This document shows, in pieces, positions 1 through 9,225 of a DNA stretch of 64,000 bases. The position numbers were made by a program, and so were the translations under genes. This DNA is from DATKDF01 sp963752045. GTDB lineage: Bacteria; Acidobacteriota; Vicinamibacteria; Vicinamibacterales; SCN-69-37. The DNA lies in the NCBI GenBank assembly GCA_963752045.1, contig CAVVWN010000007.1, positions 1 to 64,000 on the forward strand. The letters are read 5' to 3'. How positions within the stretch are numbered: position 1 is the stretch's first letter; every line of letters begins with the position of its first letter. The notes beneath the pieces were generated by a model. It was given only the letters and a program-made list of their open reading frames with translations, was not told the DNA's origin and searched no databases.

Positions 1-234
1 CTGGCGCTGGCGCTGGCGCTGGCGCAACATCACCATATTGCTGGATCGCCGTTGGCCAAGCCGCATTACTGGGCGGCGTTCGTGCTCACCGGCGACGGCG
101 CACGGCCAATCCCCCGCGTGGTGGGCTGGCGCGTGCCTGTCGTCATGCTGGTGGGCGTGCTCGCCGTCACCGGGCTGATTGCGCGCCGTCGTCACCGGGC
201 TGGCGCGCTGGTCAGGTCCGCGCCAACATCGTGA
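1..234 (+). CDS. C-terminal end of a CHAT-domain protein (partial)
   Basis: The frame is open from the first base of the window and stops at 232-234, so only the last 77 residues are present. The piece contains PHYWAAFVLTGDG, which closely matches the end of the CHAT (caspase-HetF-associated protease) fold, where a P-x-YWA-x-F-x-L-x-GD strand is typical. It is followed by a probable membrane segment (about residues 48-63, VVMLVGVLAVTGLIA) and a basic tail. The first 24 bases are four copies of CTGGCG, giving an LALALALA run. CHAT proteins often carry TPR repeats upstream, but that part lies outside the window. The gene is convergent with the next one and their last 23 bases overlap. The family call rests on a short motif. 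Confidence 0.55.
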   Translation: MALALALAQHHHIAGSPLAKPHYWAAFVLTGDGARPIPRVVGWRVPVVMLVGVLAVTGLIARRRHRAGALVRSAPTS

Positions 235-2560
235 GCGCGGCGTCGGCCGCGCCTTCGCACCATTCCAGCAGATCCCCCGTCGCCGACCGGCGATCCTCGA
301 ACTGGCCGCTGATCCAGACGTGCCGCGCAACGGTGAGGACCGTGCACGAGGCCACCGCCGCGGACTCCACGCAGGGCTCGGCCTCCAGATACGCCTGTTC
401 GAATGCCCGCCGCGCGCCTTCCAGCGCGCCAAGCCCGCGCCAGCACCGGATCTCCTCTTCGACGAGATGCCCGAGCAGGTTGCCCGCGTCGAGAGCCGCC
501 TGCCCCCTGGCGTAGGTGTCGAAGTCGACGAGACAGATTCGAGTGCCGTCGACGAGCGCCTGGTCGGCATAGAAGTCACGGTGCAGGTGCGCGCCGCTCG
601 GCGGCGAGACGGCGCGCGTCAGCCGCCGGCAGGCGTCGAGCAGGCGTCCGATGCGCGGGGCCCAGGCCGGCCGATTGGCGGACACCGAGCTCAGCCGGGC
701 CGAGAGGATGTCCATCTCGTCACGCATCGTGTGATCCCTGGCCGGATCCACGGGCGCCGCATGGAGCTTTCGAAGCGCGCGCGCGAGTTGCCGAGCCACC
801 CGCGGCGCCTCGGACGTGCGCAGGAGTTCGCTCGCGGAAACGCCTGGCACCTTCTGCTGCAGCCACATGCCGAGCGGCGGCACCACGCCGATGACGGCGG
901 GCACCGACACGCCGTCGGCGCTGGCGGCATCGAAACCGCATCGCCAGAGCGCCTGCTGGGTCCTGTACGACCTGACGTCGGTGCCCTTGGTGCGCATCTT
1001 CCCGATCCAGGTCTCGACGCCGCAGTCGGTTTCCACGTCGTACTCGATCAGGCATCGACGCCCGCGCTTGTGACGTGCGACGCGGATGTCGCGCACCCAG
1101 ACGCCGCCGCGGGCCCGGGGTATCGCGTCGGCGAAGCGGCGGGCGACGCGGTCGGCGGCGAGCGCCTCAGGCAGCCAGGGCAGGGCAGGGTCGGCGAGCG
1201 GGCCGGACCGGACACCGCCGGCCGGCGTGCCTGGGCGCATCGCCGGGCGGATCACACCAGGCCTGGCGGTCGCGCCGGATGCGGCCGCGGCGCAGGCTGC
1301 CGCGCGAGAGAGCATGTCGTCCAGAAGGTCGGGCCAGTCCGAGTGGCCGTCGCGGAACGGAAGCGGTGCCAGGCGCAGCAGGCCCGCGGCCTCGTAGAGC
1401 GAGACGCGCTCGTCCTGCACCTCGCGCGTCGCGGCCGACCGATACCCGTCGAGCAGCGCGGCACGGAGCGCCGCCACCTGATCCTCGGGCACGTGACCTC
1501 GAAGGCTCTTCCAATCGAGATGCGCGATGAAGTTCCCCAGGTCGAGCGCCGCCTCGCCGCGCGCCGCTTCGTCGAAATCGATGAGCGTCAGGCCGTTGCC
1601 GACGACCACCTGTTTGGCGTAGAAGTCGCCGTGAATGGCGAACGTGTCCGCTGGACGGCTGCCGATCGCGGCGGCGAGGCGCCGCGCGAGATCGGCGGCG
1701 CGCGCAGCCCACGTCGGCACGAGCCACGCCAGGCCAGACGCCACGGCCCCGAGCGAGGCGCGCTCGGCCTGGCGCGTGAGCATCGGCAGCGCCGCCGGCT
1801 GCTGCGCGTGCAGTTCGGCGAGAGCCGCTCCGGCGAGCCTGACGAAGTCCTGGGCCCGATCCGGCGCGCGGCGTATCAGCTCGTCGAGCGTCTGGCCGGG
1901 CGTCCAGCGCGTCATGACGGCGCGATGCCGTCGGGACTGGCCTAGCCGCGCGGGCACTTTGAGCACCTCCCGACACTCGAAGGCCTCCGCGCCGGCGAGC
2001 GCCGGTTCGAACCCGGAGGCCGCGTAGAGCTTGAGCACGCCCAGCGTCTCGCCGGCGACCTGCCACGCGCCTGCGTACCGGCGCTCGGGTTTGTAGGCGA
2101 GCCGCCGCAGGTCGCCCGCTCCCTGCGTGCCCGACGCCGGCCACACCCGCCCCACCAGGCGGGCTCGCAGCGCGGGATTGACCAGCCGGCCCAGACTTCT
2201 CAGCCCGGCGTCGTTCGGAAACGGCCGCACGGCCACCGAGACCGGCTCGATGACCGCCGGCCGGACCGACTCATGACCGGCCGCGGCCGCCCGTTCGACG
2301 ACCTTCCGGAGTGCCGGCGCGCCGGGGCAATACGCCTTCGCGTGGATCGGCCACGCGACGCCGCCGAGGTCGAGCTCGTACGACACCAGGCAACTCGTGC
2401 CAGGCTTGTAGCGGATGTACTGCCGGCGCAGCGACCGGAGATCGGCGTCGGGCCAGATCGGTCGCAACTCGGCCAGAAACCGGCCGGCGTCGAGGACGAG
2501 CGACAGGCCGGGCAGTCGCCCGTCCCTGGCCGCCACGTCGGCGTCAGGCGAACGCGGCAT
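212..2560 (-). CDS. Tandem aminoglycoside-phosphotransferase-like kinase (two APH domains)
   Basis: The protein has 782 residues if it starts at the ATG at 2560, which overlaps the end of the upstream ABC gene by 17 bases. It has two copies of an APH/choline-kinase fold. Domain 1 has the catalytic HGDF (310-313) and the metal-binding IDFD (327-330). Domain 2 has HRDF (660-663) and VDFD (678-681). Each copy opens with a related strand (RYKPGTSCLVSYELD near 50, RHKRGRRCLIEYDVE near 496), so the protein probably arose by internal duplication. Both domains keep their key residues. The usual family length is one domain (250-350 residues). As the last gene of a glycosyltransferase/ABC run it may phosphorylate a sugar or lipid-linked glycan. 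That substrate is inferred; antibiotic resistance is not indicated. Confidence 0.8.
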   Translation of the reverse strand: MPRSPDADVAARDGRLPGLSLVLDAGRFLAELRPIWPDADLRSLRRQYIRYKPGTSCLVSYELDLGGVAWPIHAKAYCPGAPALRKVVERAAAAGHESVRPAVIEPVSVAVRPFPNDAGLRSLGRLVNPALRARLVGRVWPASGTQGAGDLRRLAYKPERRYAGAWQVAGETLGVLKLYAASGFEPALAGAEAFECREVLKVPARLGQSRRHRAVMTRWTPGQTLDELIRRAPDRAQDFVRLAGAALAELHAQQPAALPMLTRQAERASLGAVASGLAWLVPTWAARAADLARRLAAAIGSRPADTFAIHGDFYAKQVVVGNGLTLIDFDEAARGEAALDLGNFIAHLDWKSLRGHVPEDQVAALRAALLDGYRSAATREVQDERVSLYEAAGLLRLAPLPFRDGHSDWPDLLDDMLSRAAACAAAASGATARPGVIRPAMRPGTPAGGVRSGPLADPALPWLPEALAADRVARRFADAIPRARGGVWVRDIRVARHKRGRRCLIEYDVETDCGVETWIGKMRTKGTDVRSYRTQQALWRCGFDAASADGVSVPAVIGVVPPLGMWLQQKVPGVSASELLRTSEAPRVARQLARALRKLHAAPVDPARDHTMRDEMDILSARLSSVSANRPAWAPRIGRLLDACRRLTRAVSPPSGAHLHRDFYADQALVDGTRICLVDFDTYARGQAALDAGNLLGHLVEEEIRCWRGLGALEGARRAFEQAYLEAEPCVESAAVASCTVLTVARHVWISGQFEDRRSATGDLLEWCEGAADAALTMLART

Positions 2561-4397
2561 GTGAGATGAGCGGGGCGTCGGCGGCCGGCCGGCGTCGCTG
2601 CTCTCCATGGGCACGCGCGTACCGGCCACCGGCGGCGACGAGCGCGGCATGCGTGCCCTGTTCGACGATGCGCCCGCGCTCGATGTACACGATGTGATCG
2701 GCGCGCGCGGCAAGCGCGAGATTGTGGGTGATCGAGAAGACGGTCCGTCCCGACGCGAGCCGGTCGAGGGCCTCGATGACCAGCCGCTCGTTCTCCTCGT
2801 CGAGCCCGACGGTCGGCTCGTCGAGGATGAGGATCGGCGTCTGCCGGATGGCGGCGCGCGCGATCGCGAGCCGCTGGCGCTGGCCGCCCGACAGCGTCAC
2901 GCCGCGCTCGCCGAGCGGCGTCTCGTAGCCGTCGGCCATGTCGGTGATGAACTCGTGCGCGTTGGCCAGCCTGGCGGCCCGCATGAGCGCTTCGTCGCTC
3001 GCGTCGGGCGCGCCGCACGTGATGTTGTCGCGCACCGAGGCGGCAAAGAGCAGCGTCTCCTGGAGCACGACGCTGATTTGAGGGCGCAACGAGGCGATCG
3101 TGAAGCTCCGGATGTCCCGCCCGTCGATCCGCACCGCACCCGCCGTCACGTCGTGCAAACGGAGAACGAGGTTCACGAGCGTGGACTTGCCCCCGCCCGA
3201 CGGGCCCACAAGCGCGACGTGCGTGCCGGCCGGCACTTCGAGAGAGATGCCCTCGAGCACGGGCCGGCCCGGGTCGTAGGCGAAGCCCACGCCGTCGAAG
3301 GCGACCGTGCCCACAAGAGCCGGCGCGGGCACGGCGCCCGGGCGGTCGCGGACGTCCGGCTCCTCGTCGAACAGCGCCGCGATTCGTTCGCCCGCGGCGG
3401 AGGCCTTCGCCAGTCGGCTCGTGTACTTCGCCACGTCCTGGAGCGGCTTGAACGTGTTCTTCAGGTAGGCAAGGAACACGAGCAGTTCGCCCGTCGTCAA
3501 CTCTCCGCCCAGGACGAGCGTGGCACCGTACCAGAGGACGACGGCGGTCGCGACCGCCACCAGCGCGTCGACGCCTCGCTCGAGCCTGGCCGACAGCCGG
3601 CTGGCCTTCGCACCGTCGCGAAACCCCTTGTTGTTCTGGCCCGAGAACGCGCGCGCGAAGACGCCTTCGAGCGAGAGCGCCTGCAGGGTCTTGATGGCGC
3701 CGATCGACTCGGCGGCCGTCGCGGCCATGGCGCCTTCCCGCCGGCGCTGCGTACGCGAGACTTCCTTGAGCTGACGGCCGGTCCGGAGCGTGAACAGCCA
3801 GAACATCGGGAGCAGCGCGAGCGCGGCCAGGGCCAGCTTCCAGTGCAGCCACAGCATGAGACAGGCCATACCGAGCATGACCAGCGTGTTGGCGACGAGC
3901 GGCAGCAACGCGGTCATGCCGACGTCGGCGACCATGCCGACGTCCGACATCACGCGCAGGGTGAGGTCGCCGCTGCGCGCGCGCGCATGAAACGACAGCG
4001 ACAGCGCCTGCAGGTGCTCGTAGAGCCGGCTGCGCACCGCCGTCATGACGCGATGGCCGGCGACCGCGAAGCTCACGGTGTTGGCGTAGACCGCACACGC
4101 GCGAAGACCCGTGACCGAGACGACGGCCGCCGCCGAGAGGACCAGCCACGTTCCCGCCGACCAGGTGCCGACCGGTGGCACGAACGCACCCGGCCCGTCG
4201 AGCGTCGGCGTGATCACCCTGTCCACGACGAACTTGAGGGGCCAGGGCTCGAGCAGCCGGAGCCCGATCTCAGCCGCAAGGGCGGCGAGGCCTCCGGCAA
4301 GCAGCCATCGCTCGCGACGCAGGTGGGGCCACAAGTGCGTCAGCGTCCGGCGGAGGCCCGGCAGTGACTCGGACAGCGACGACGGGCGGCGGCTCAC
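2544..4397 (-). CDS. ABC exporter, fused membrane and ATPase domains (MsbA-like)
   Basis: A 617-residue half-transporter. Six membrane segments occupy about residues 30-315. The nucleotide-binding domain follows, with Walker A GPSGGGKST near 395, signature LSGGQRQR near 500, Walker B ILILDEPT near 522 and the H-loop in ITHN near 556. All ATPase residues are present. The start is a GTG at 4397 whose bases overlap the upstream stop as GTGA, showing translational coupling to the glycosyltransferase gene. The family exports lipids, lipid-linked glycans, peptides or drugs from the inner membrane. With three glycosyltransferases upstream, a glycolipid or saccharide cargo is the best guess. The exact substrate cannot be read from the sequence. 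Confidence 0.9.
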   Translation of the reverse strand: MSRRPSSLSESLPGLRRTLTHLWPHLRRERWLLAGGLAALAAEIGLRLLEPWPLKFVVDRVITPTLDGPGAFVPPVGTWSAGTWLVLSAAAVVSVTGLRACAVYANTVSFAVAGHRVMTAVRSRLYEHLQALSLSFHARARSGDLTLRVMSDVGMVADVGMTALLPLVANTLVMLGMACLMLWLHWKLALAALALLPMFWLFTLRTGRQLKEVSRTQRRREGAMAATAAESIGAIKTLQALSLEGVFARAFSGQNNKGFRDGAKASRLSARLERGVDALVAVATAVVLWYGATLVLGGELTTGELLVFLAYLKNTFKPLQDVAKYTSRLAKASAAGERIAALFDEEPDVRDRPGAVPAPALVGTVAFDGVGFAYDPGRPVLEGISLEVPAGTHVALVGPSGGGKSTLVNLVLRLHDVTAGAVRIDGRDIRSFTIASLRPQISVVLQETLLFAASVRDNITCGAPDASDEALMRAARLANAHEFITDMADGYETPLGERGVTLSGGQRQRLAIARAAIRQTPILILDEPTVGLDEENERLVIEALDRLASGRTVFSITHNLALAARADHIVYIERGRIVEQGTHAALVAAGGRYARAHGEQRRRPAADAPLISHAAFA

Positions 4398-5569
4398 GCA
4401 ACCCTCCCGCGTTCGAGGGTGGGGTGCGGCACGAGCGCGAGGAGGCGTCGGGCGACGGCTCGCCACGTGTGCCGCTCGCAGATCGTTGCCCGCGCCGCCC
4501 GTCCCATGACATCCCGCAGAACGTCGTCGCGGCCAATCGCGATGATGGCCTCCGCGAACGCCGCCGCGTCGCCGGGCGCGCAGAGGTAACCCGTGAATCG
4601 ATCGCGGATGAGGGCGCTGAGCTCGCCGATCCTGCTGGCGACCACGGGCACGCCACCCGCCATGTACTCGTAGACCTTGAGCGGCGAGAAGTAGAAGTCG
4701 CCGAGTGGCGGATACGGGGCCACCGCGACGTCCATCGACGCCACCCAGCCGGGCACCTCGGCCGGATCGACGGCGCCCGTCAGCCGCACGGCGCCGGTCA
4801 GGCCGCGCTTGGCGATCTGGGCTTCGAGACCGGCCCGCTCGGGCCCGTCGCCGACGACGAGCAGGCGCGCCTCCGGCATCGCGCGCCGCACACGGTGGAA
4901 CGACTCGACGAGCGTCGCCAACCCGTGCCAGGGCTTGAGCGTGCCGACGAACCCCACCGTGAACGTCCGGGGTCCCGATGGCCACGCCGGTGAAACGTGC
5001 GGACCGAATCGTCCCGTATCGACGCCGTTCGAGATGACGCGGACCCGGGATGGCGGGACACCCTGGCCGACCAGATACTCGGCGACCCCGTTCGACACGG
5101 CGACGAGCGCGGTCGCCGCGTCGAACACCCGATCGGCCACCCGCTGCGCATTCTCGCGATCGACGAGCCCGCGATGGGTCGCCTGCTCGTCGATGAGCGG
5201 CGCGTTCACCTCGAGCAGCGCGGGCGTACCCTGGCGGGCGGCTGCATCGATCGCGGCGTGGCTCCAGAGCGAATACCGTTCGTAGACGAGGTCGAACCGC
5301 CCGCGGCTCGCGAGTGCGGCCCTGAGGGCTCGATTGGCGGCGAGCGACGCGCGCTCGCGCGATGCGGACGGGAGGCGATCGGGTGCCGGCAGCGCGTGCG
5401 CGAGGCCATCGAAATCCCTCGGGGGCGACCCGCCCATGCGCGTCGCGAACAGCTCGATCCGGGCGCCCTCGAGCCGGAACGCGCGGATGACTTCCTGCAC
5501 GTGGATCGAGCACCCCTTCCGTCCGAATACGGGCACGCCCGGGTCGGCGCAGACGTAGGCGATGCGCAT
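4394..5569 (-). CDS. GT4-family glycosyltransferase
   Basis: The 391-residue protein has a GT-B fold. The N-terminal half starts MRIAYVCADPGVPVFGRKG, typical of GT4 acceptor domains. The C-terminal half has the nucleotide-sugar site, with VGFVGTLKPWHGL, LLVVGDGPER and the family E-x7-E region around SPLKVYEYMAGGVPVVAS. It would transfer a sugar from an NDP-sugar to a cytoplasmic-face acceptor. The start ATG at 5569 shares a base with the stop of the preceding glycosyltransferase (TGATG), and its own stop overlaps the ABC exporter start. The whole block is therefore one translationally coupled transcript. Donor and acceptor sugars are unknown. Confidence 0.88.
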   Translation of the reverse strand: MRIAYVCADPGVPVFGRKGCSIHVQEVIRAFRLEGARIELFATRMGGSPPRDFDGLAHALPAPDRLPSASRERASLAANRALRAALASRGRFDLVYERYSLWSHAAIDAAARQGTPALLEVNAPLIDEQATHRGLVDRENAQRVADRVFDAATALVAVSNGVAEYLVGQGVPPSRVRVISNGVDTGRFGPHVSPAWPSGPRTFTVGFVGTLKPWHGLATLVESFHRVRRAMPEARLLVVGDGPERAGLEAQIAKRGLTGAVRLTGAVDPAEVPGWVASMDVAVAPYPPLGDFYFSPLKVYEYMAGGVPVVASRIGELSALIRDRFTGYLCAPGDAAAFAEAIIAIGRDDVLRDVMGRAARATICERHTWRAVARRLLALVPHPTLERGRVA

Positions 5570-6813
5570 CAGGCCCCCACCATCGCGGCCGCGCGGGACG
5601 GCCCGGACAACCCGACACCCATCAGCGACCTGAGGCGCGCCGCGTTGCGGTCCGTGTCGAAGTCGGTTTCGATGAGCGTCCGCGCACGGGCCGCCAGTTG
5701 CGTGCGGAGCACGGCGTCGTCGAGTAACCGGGCGATCGCGCGCGCGAGGGCGGCCGCGTCGTGCTGGGGCACGAGCAGGCCCGTGTCGCCGTCGCGCAGC
5801 ACCTCGGGAATGCCCGTGACGTCGGTCGACACGCACGGCGTGCCAACGGCCATCGCCTCGAGCAGAACGGTCGGCAGTCCGTCCCGATTGCCGTCGGCGC
5901 CGACGATGCACGGCGCGGCGAGCGCCGAGGCCTGCCTCACGAGATCGATGACCTCCCGCTGCGGCTTCGGCCCCACCAGTTCGACGACGCTCGACAGATT
6001 CTGCCGGGCTATGTGGGCATCGAGATCGGCGCGGAGCTCTCCGGATCCGACGATCTGGCACCTGAACCTGCGGCCGCCCCGTGCGAGCAATCCGCACGCG
6101 TCGACCAGGTCCGAGAATCCCTTCTTCTCGACGAGCCTGCCCACGCCGACGACGAGCGGCTCGCGGGCGTCCGGGGGCGCGTAGACGAACCCGGACAGAT
6201 CGAGCCCGTTGTAGACGCGCCGCACGCGGGACGCTGCACCTGGGAGGCGGCCCGTCAGGTACGCGAGGTTGAACTCGCTCACCGTGACGACCGCGGCGGC
6301 CGCCGACATCTTCCGTTCAAGGTCGAGCGGGTCGACATCGTCGTGGAAGATGTCCTTGGCATGCGCCGTGAACGTGAAGGGCACGCACGACAGCTCCGAG
6401 GCCATGCGAGCGACGGCGGTCGCCGACGTCGCGAAGTGCGCGTGCAGATGCGTGATCTGCCGCTCGCGGACGAGCCTGGCTAGCAGGGCCGCCTGGTACA
6501 CCTCGCGCGCGTCTTCACCCTCGCAGGCGGCCACGCGCGCCCAGAGTCCGGGTATCGCCGCCGCCGCGCGTTCGAGGACCTGCCAGAAGTGTGCGGCCTT
6601 GATCCCTTCGTCCGGCGGAAACAAGTACGTCACCGGCGCCTTCACCCGGGAAATGAGGTCCTGGAAGTGCGTGTCGGTCGGCTGGCGCAGAGCGAAGACC
6701 TCCACCTCGGTGCCCGCCCGTTCGTGTGCGAGGATCTCGGTGACGACAAACGTCTCCGAATATCGGGGGTAACGCTTGAGCACATAGCCCAGACGGGGTC
6801 CACTCACCTGCAC
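5569..6813 (-). CDS. GT4-family glycosyltransferase, colanic-acid WcaL-like
   Basis: A 414-residue GT-B glycosyltransferase. The N-terminus (LGYVLKRYPRYSETFVVTEI) is the signature of the WcaL/AmsK branch, which acts in exopolysaccharide synthesis. HLHAHFATSATAVA and PFTFTAHAKDIF mark the acceptor-side domain. VGVGRLVEKKGFSDLVDA and PTVLLEAMAVGTPCVSTDV mark the donor-binding domain. The gene overlaps the upstream gene by 10 bases and the downstream one by one base. In the enteric colanic acid system this branch adds a late sugar of the repeat unit. Here that role is only an analogy, since no polymerase or flippase of the Wzy type is in the window. Confidence 0.88.
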   Translation of the reverse strand: MQVSGPRLGYVLKRYPRYSETFVVTEILAHERAGTEVEVFALRQPTDTHFQDLISRVKAPVTYLFPPDEGIKAAHFWQVLERAAAAIPGLWARVAACEGEDAREVYQAALLARLVRERQITHLHAHFATSATAVARMASELSCVPFTFTAHAKDIFHDDVDPLDLERKMSAAAAVVTVSEFNLAYLTGRLPGAASRVRRVYNGLDLSGFVYAPPDAREPLVVGVGRLVEKKGFSDLVDACGLLARGGRRFRCQIVGSGELRADLDAHIARQNLSSVVELVGPKPQREVIDLVRQASALAAPCIVGADGNRDGLPTVLLEAMAVGTPCVSTDVTGIPEVLRDGDTGLLVPQHDAAALARAIARLLDDAVLRTQLAARARTLIETDFDTDRNAARLRSLMGVGLSGPSRAAAMVGA

Positions 6814-8081
6814 GATCGTCCTCCCTTGACCGGCCGAAGGGTCGGTCGCTGCGGCGCGGCGAGCACGTCGCGCACGAAATCAGGCAGGCGCTTCAGCCCG
6901 TTCATGTCCACCGGCGGGAAGGCCCGCCGCGGCGCGACCGGCCCGGCGAGCCAGGCGCCAATGGCGTGCGGTGTCAGCGCGTCCGGATGCAGCACGTCGA
7001 CGAGCCCGCGGTCAGCCAGCCTCCTGGCGCGTATCAACTGCTCCGTCCGCGGCTGCACCCGCGGCACAACGAGTGCCTGGCATCCGAACGTGAGCGCCTC
7101 GCACGTCGTGTTGTAGCCGCCCATCATCACGACGCGGTCGGCGCGCGCCATCAGGACCGTGGGTTCATCGAGCGCGTCGATCACGCGCAGATCGGTCCGG
7201 CGGGACGCCTCGGCGCGGACGGCCTCCCGGACGGGCTCAGGCATGTAGGGGCCGAGGACGACGAGGCCCGTCGTCTTCGCCGGCATGGGCGCTCGCGCGA
7301 ACGCGAGCGCTAGGTCACCGCCGTCTTCGCCACCTCCGACCAGGCACAATGCCAGGCGGTGTCCCGCCGGCATGGCGAGGTCGTCGTGGCGGTCGCCGTC
7401 CGGCCGCGCCCGGATGAGCCGCATACGCGGGTCGAGGTAGCCCGTGAAGCGGACCCGGTCTGCGATGTCCGGCGCAAGGTCGTACTCGCGGGTCAGGTCG
7501 TACACGTCCCGGTCGCCGTAGACCCAGATGGCGTCGTAGTACCGGCGCAGCGTCGCGTTCGACTGGCGCCCGCGCCACTGCCGCCGGACGGTCTCCGGGT
7601 CGTCGAGCACGTCGCGCAAGCCGAGGACGCACTTGGTTCGCCGCGACTTCCGGAGCGCCTCGAGCGTACGATCGAGCTCGTTGGCGGCGCCGCGCGGCAC
7701 GTTGTCCACGATGAACAGGTCGGGCCGGAAGGAGTCGAGCGCGGCACCGATGGCCGCCGACCGGACGGCGACCAGTTCCTCCAGCGAGATATCGAGATGC
7801 CGCGCCTGATACCCACCCGGCACCTTCGATAGCGCGGGCAGAACGAGCGAGTCGGCGCCGGCCGGAACCGCCCCGAGGGCGCCGAGATCGGAGGCGCCCG
7901 AAATCGTGAGCATCACCGGGGCCAGGTCGGTCTTCGACAGCGCCTGCGCGATGAGCAGGTTGCGTCGGCGATGCCCCATGCCCATGGTGTCGTGGGAGTA
8001 GAGCGCCACGCGGCACCGACGCGCCGCCGGCGCGACGACACCGGGTGTTTCCAGGCGCAGGGCAGCGGCGTGTCCTACCAT
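6804..8081 (-). CDS. GT28-like predicted glycosyltransferase
   Basis: The 425-residue protein matches the MurG/GT28-like group sometimes listed as predicted glycosyltransferase (COG4671). About 20 residues in, the loop YSHDTMGMGHRRRN is the glycine-rich acceptor site. The C-terminal half contains MMGGYNTTCEALTFG, which in GT28 enzymes contacts the UDP-sugar pyrophosphate, followed by VPRVQPRTEQLIRA. It overlaps the barrel-protein gene at its 5' end (start inside that gene's last codons) and the WcaL-like gene at its 3' end. It has no signal peptide, so it should act in the cytoplasm or at the inner membrane face. Substrate unknown. Confidence 0.75.
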   Translation of the reverse strand: MVGHAAALRLETPGVVAPAARRCRVALYSHDTMGMGHRRRNLLIAQALSKTDLAPVMLTISGASDLGALGAVPAGADSLVLPALSKVPGGYQARHLDISLEELVAVRSAAIGAALDSFRPDLFIVDNVPRGAANELDRTLEALRKSRRTKCVLGLRDVLDDPETVRRQWRGRQSNATLRRYYDAIWVYGDRDVYDLTREYDLAPDIADRVRFTGYLDPRMRLIRARPDGDRHDDLAMPAGHRLALCLVGGGEDGGDLALAFARAPMPAKTTGLVVLGPYMPEPVREAVRAEASRRTDLRVIDALDEPTVLMARADRVVMMGGYNTTCEALTFGCQALVVPRVQPRTEQLIRARRLADRGLVDVLHPDALTPHAIGAWLAGPVAPRRAFPPVDMNGLKRLPDFVRDVLAAPQRPTLRPVKGGRSCR

Positions 8082-9022
8082 TGGCGGACGACTCCAAACT
8101 GAACGAGGTGGGCGTCGTACCGCTTCCTCGGGTCAAGCGACTCGCGCGACTCGAAGCGATAAGCGACGCGTGCCTCGGCGCCGTACCCGAGCTGGCGCGT
8201 CCAGCCGACTTCCGGAATCCAGCGGCTGTCCCGCCGCGGGTATCCGACGCCGTCGACGTCCACCAATCGGAACGGGTACCGCTGGAAACGGAGCGTCAGC
8301 TGGACGTCGATGGCGTCGGCCCGCGACAGCCTCGCCGCATACCCGCCCTGCAGGGTCCATCGCTCGTACCGGTAACGCTCGCCGAGAGCGAGGTTCACGT
8401 CGTACCGGACGCCGGCCTCCCAGCGATCGCCGCGGCCGGTGCGCAGCCTGTACTCGACGCCGGCCATCGGGTTGCGGGCGTCGCGCCGCGGCTCGTCCTC
8501 GTACTGCTTGAGGCGATACGCCCCGTAGAGGCGCAGACGCTGACCCGACGCGAGATCGACTTCCAAACGTGGTCCCACCAGGTACTGGTCCGACAGGTCG
8601 CGGTCCTCAGAGTTGCCTTTCAGCGACACGTCGGCGACGGTCGCAAACGTCACGGCCCGTCCGAGTTCGACCTGCCACAGCAACCGCGCGTGGTGGCTGA
8701 CGCGGTCCCATGGACTCGGCCCGCGGTACGCGTGGAGCGCCGCCTCATACGTGAGCTCGACCGACGGGTCCGATGGCGCAGAGCGGAACAGCAGCGCCGC
8801 GCTGGCGACAGCGCCATACGCCTCGCGGTTCAGCAGGTCGTGATTGACGTTGCTGTCATAGACCGTCCCGACGGCCAGACGGACGTCGAACGTGCGGGGG
8901 CGAGACGCCACGGCTTCCGGCTGCCCCGGCGCCACATCGGCCGCAGTCTGGGCGCCGGCCAGCCGTGCAGCGGCGACACATATCATGGCGACGACAAGCG
9001 TACTGACGGGAATCGGGCGCAC
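8075..9022 (-). CDS. Outer-membrane beta-barrel protein of unknown role
   Basis: A 315-residue exported protein. The chosen start is the GTG at 9022, because a perfect GGAGGT sits 8 bases upstream and the product then opens with a signal peptide (VRPIPVSTLVVAMICVAAARLAGA, cleavage near AGA-Q). The mature part alternates polar and non-polar residues with many Tyr, Arg and aromatic ends (for example LRLYGAYRLKQYED, ARVAYRFESRESLD). It ends in an aromatic residue (VRQW), as outer-membrane barrels do. It is first in the glycosyltransferase/ABC run and overlaps the next gene by 7 bases. An outer-membrane step in export or display of the glycan is therefore plausible but unproven. Confidence 0.7.
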   Translation of the reverse strand: MRPIPVSTLVVAMICVAAARLAGAQTAADVAPGQPEAVASRPRTFDVRLAVGTVYDSNVNHDLLNREAYGAVASAALLFRSAPSDPSVELTYEAALHAYRGPSPWDRVSHHARLLWQVELGRAVTFATVADVSLKGNSEDRDLSDQYLVGPRLEVDLASGQRLRLYGAYRLKQYEDEPRRDARNPMAGVEYRLRTGRGDRWEAGVRYDVNLALGERYRYERWTLQGGYAARLSRADAIDVQLTLRFQRYPFRLVDVDGVGYPRRDSRWIPEVGWTRQLGYGAEARVAYRFESRESLDPRKRYDAHLVQFGVVRQW

Positions 9023-9030
9023 CGGACGAT

Positions 9031-9036
9031 ACCTCC
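9031..9036 (-). promoter_or_regulatory. Ribosome binding site that decides the barrel-protein start
   Basis: Read on the minus strand this is GGAGGT, 8 bases before the GTG at 9022. No comparable site precedes other in-frame starts further upstream. Confidence 0.6.
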
Positions 9037-9195
9037 ACCGGGGCGCGATCTGCCGAGACGAGCCGAGGCTCCTGCAGGGGCAGGGGCACCGGCCGACGGC
9101 GCCCCGCTGGGGAGTCCAAGGCGCGTGGTCGCTCTGTCGAGCCCGTGTGAAGGATGTGACGCCGGGGCAACGGCTCGCGGAACAGGTTTCTTGTA

Positions 9196-9215
9196 GCGCA
9201 CCTCTGGAGGTGCGC
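9196..9215. repeat. Perfect 9-bp-arm hairpin
   Basis: The arms are GCGCACCTC and GAGGTGCGC around TG. It lies between the aminotransferase stop (9226) and the barrel gene start (9022). It is not followed by a T run on the minus strand, so it is not a classic intrinsic terminator. A related word (GTGGAGG...CCTCCAC around GTGCG) occurs near 58756-58773, which suggests a dispersed repeat. Confidence 0.5.
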
Positions 9216-9225
9216 CTGACCCCGG

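Noticed and set aside
179..1945. A 588-codon plus-strand open frame antisense to the double APH gene
   Set aside because: Arg/Gly/Ala-rich composition typical of antisense frames in high-GC DNA. The minus strand has two complete APH motif sets.
212..2560. An aminoglycoside resistance gene
   Set aside because: The APH fold is shared by many kinases. The tandem form and the glycosyltransferase context point to envelope metabolism instead.
2607..4367. A 586-codon plus-strand frame over the ABC exporter
   Set aside because: Antisense shadow; the exporter has complete Walker A, B and signature motifs.
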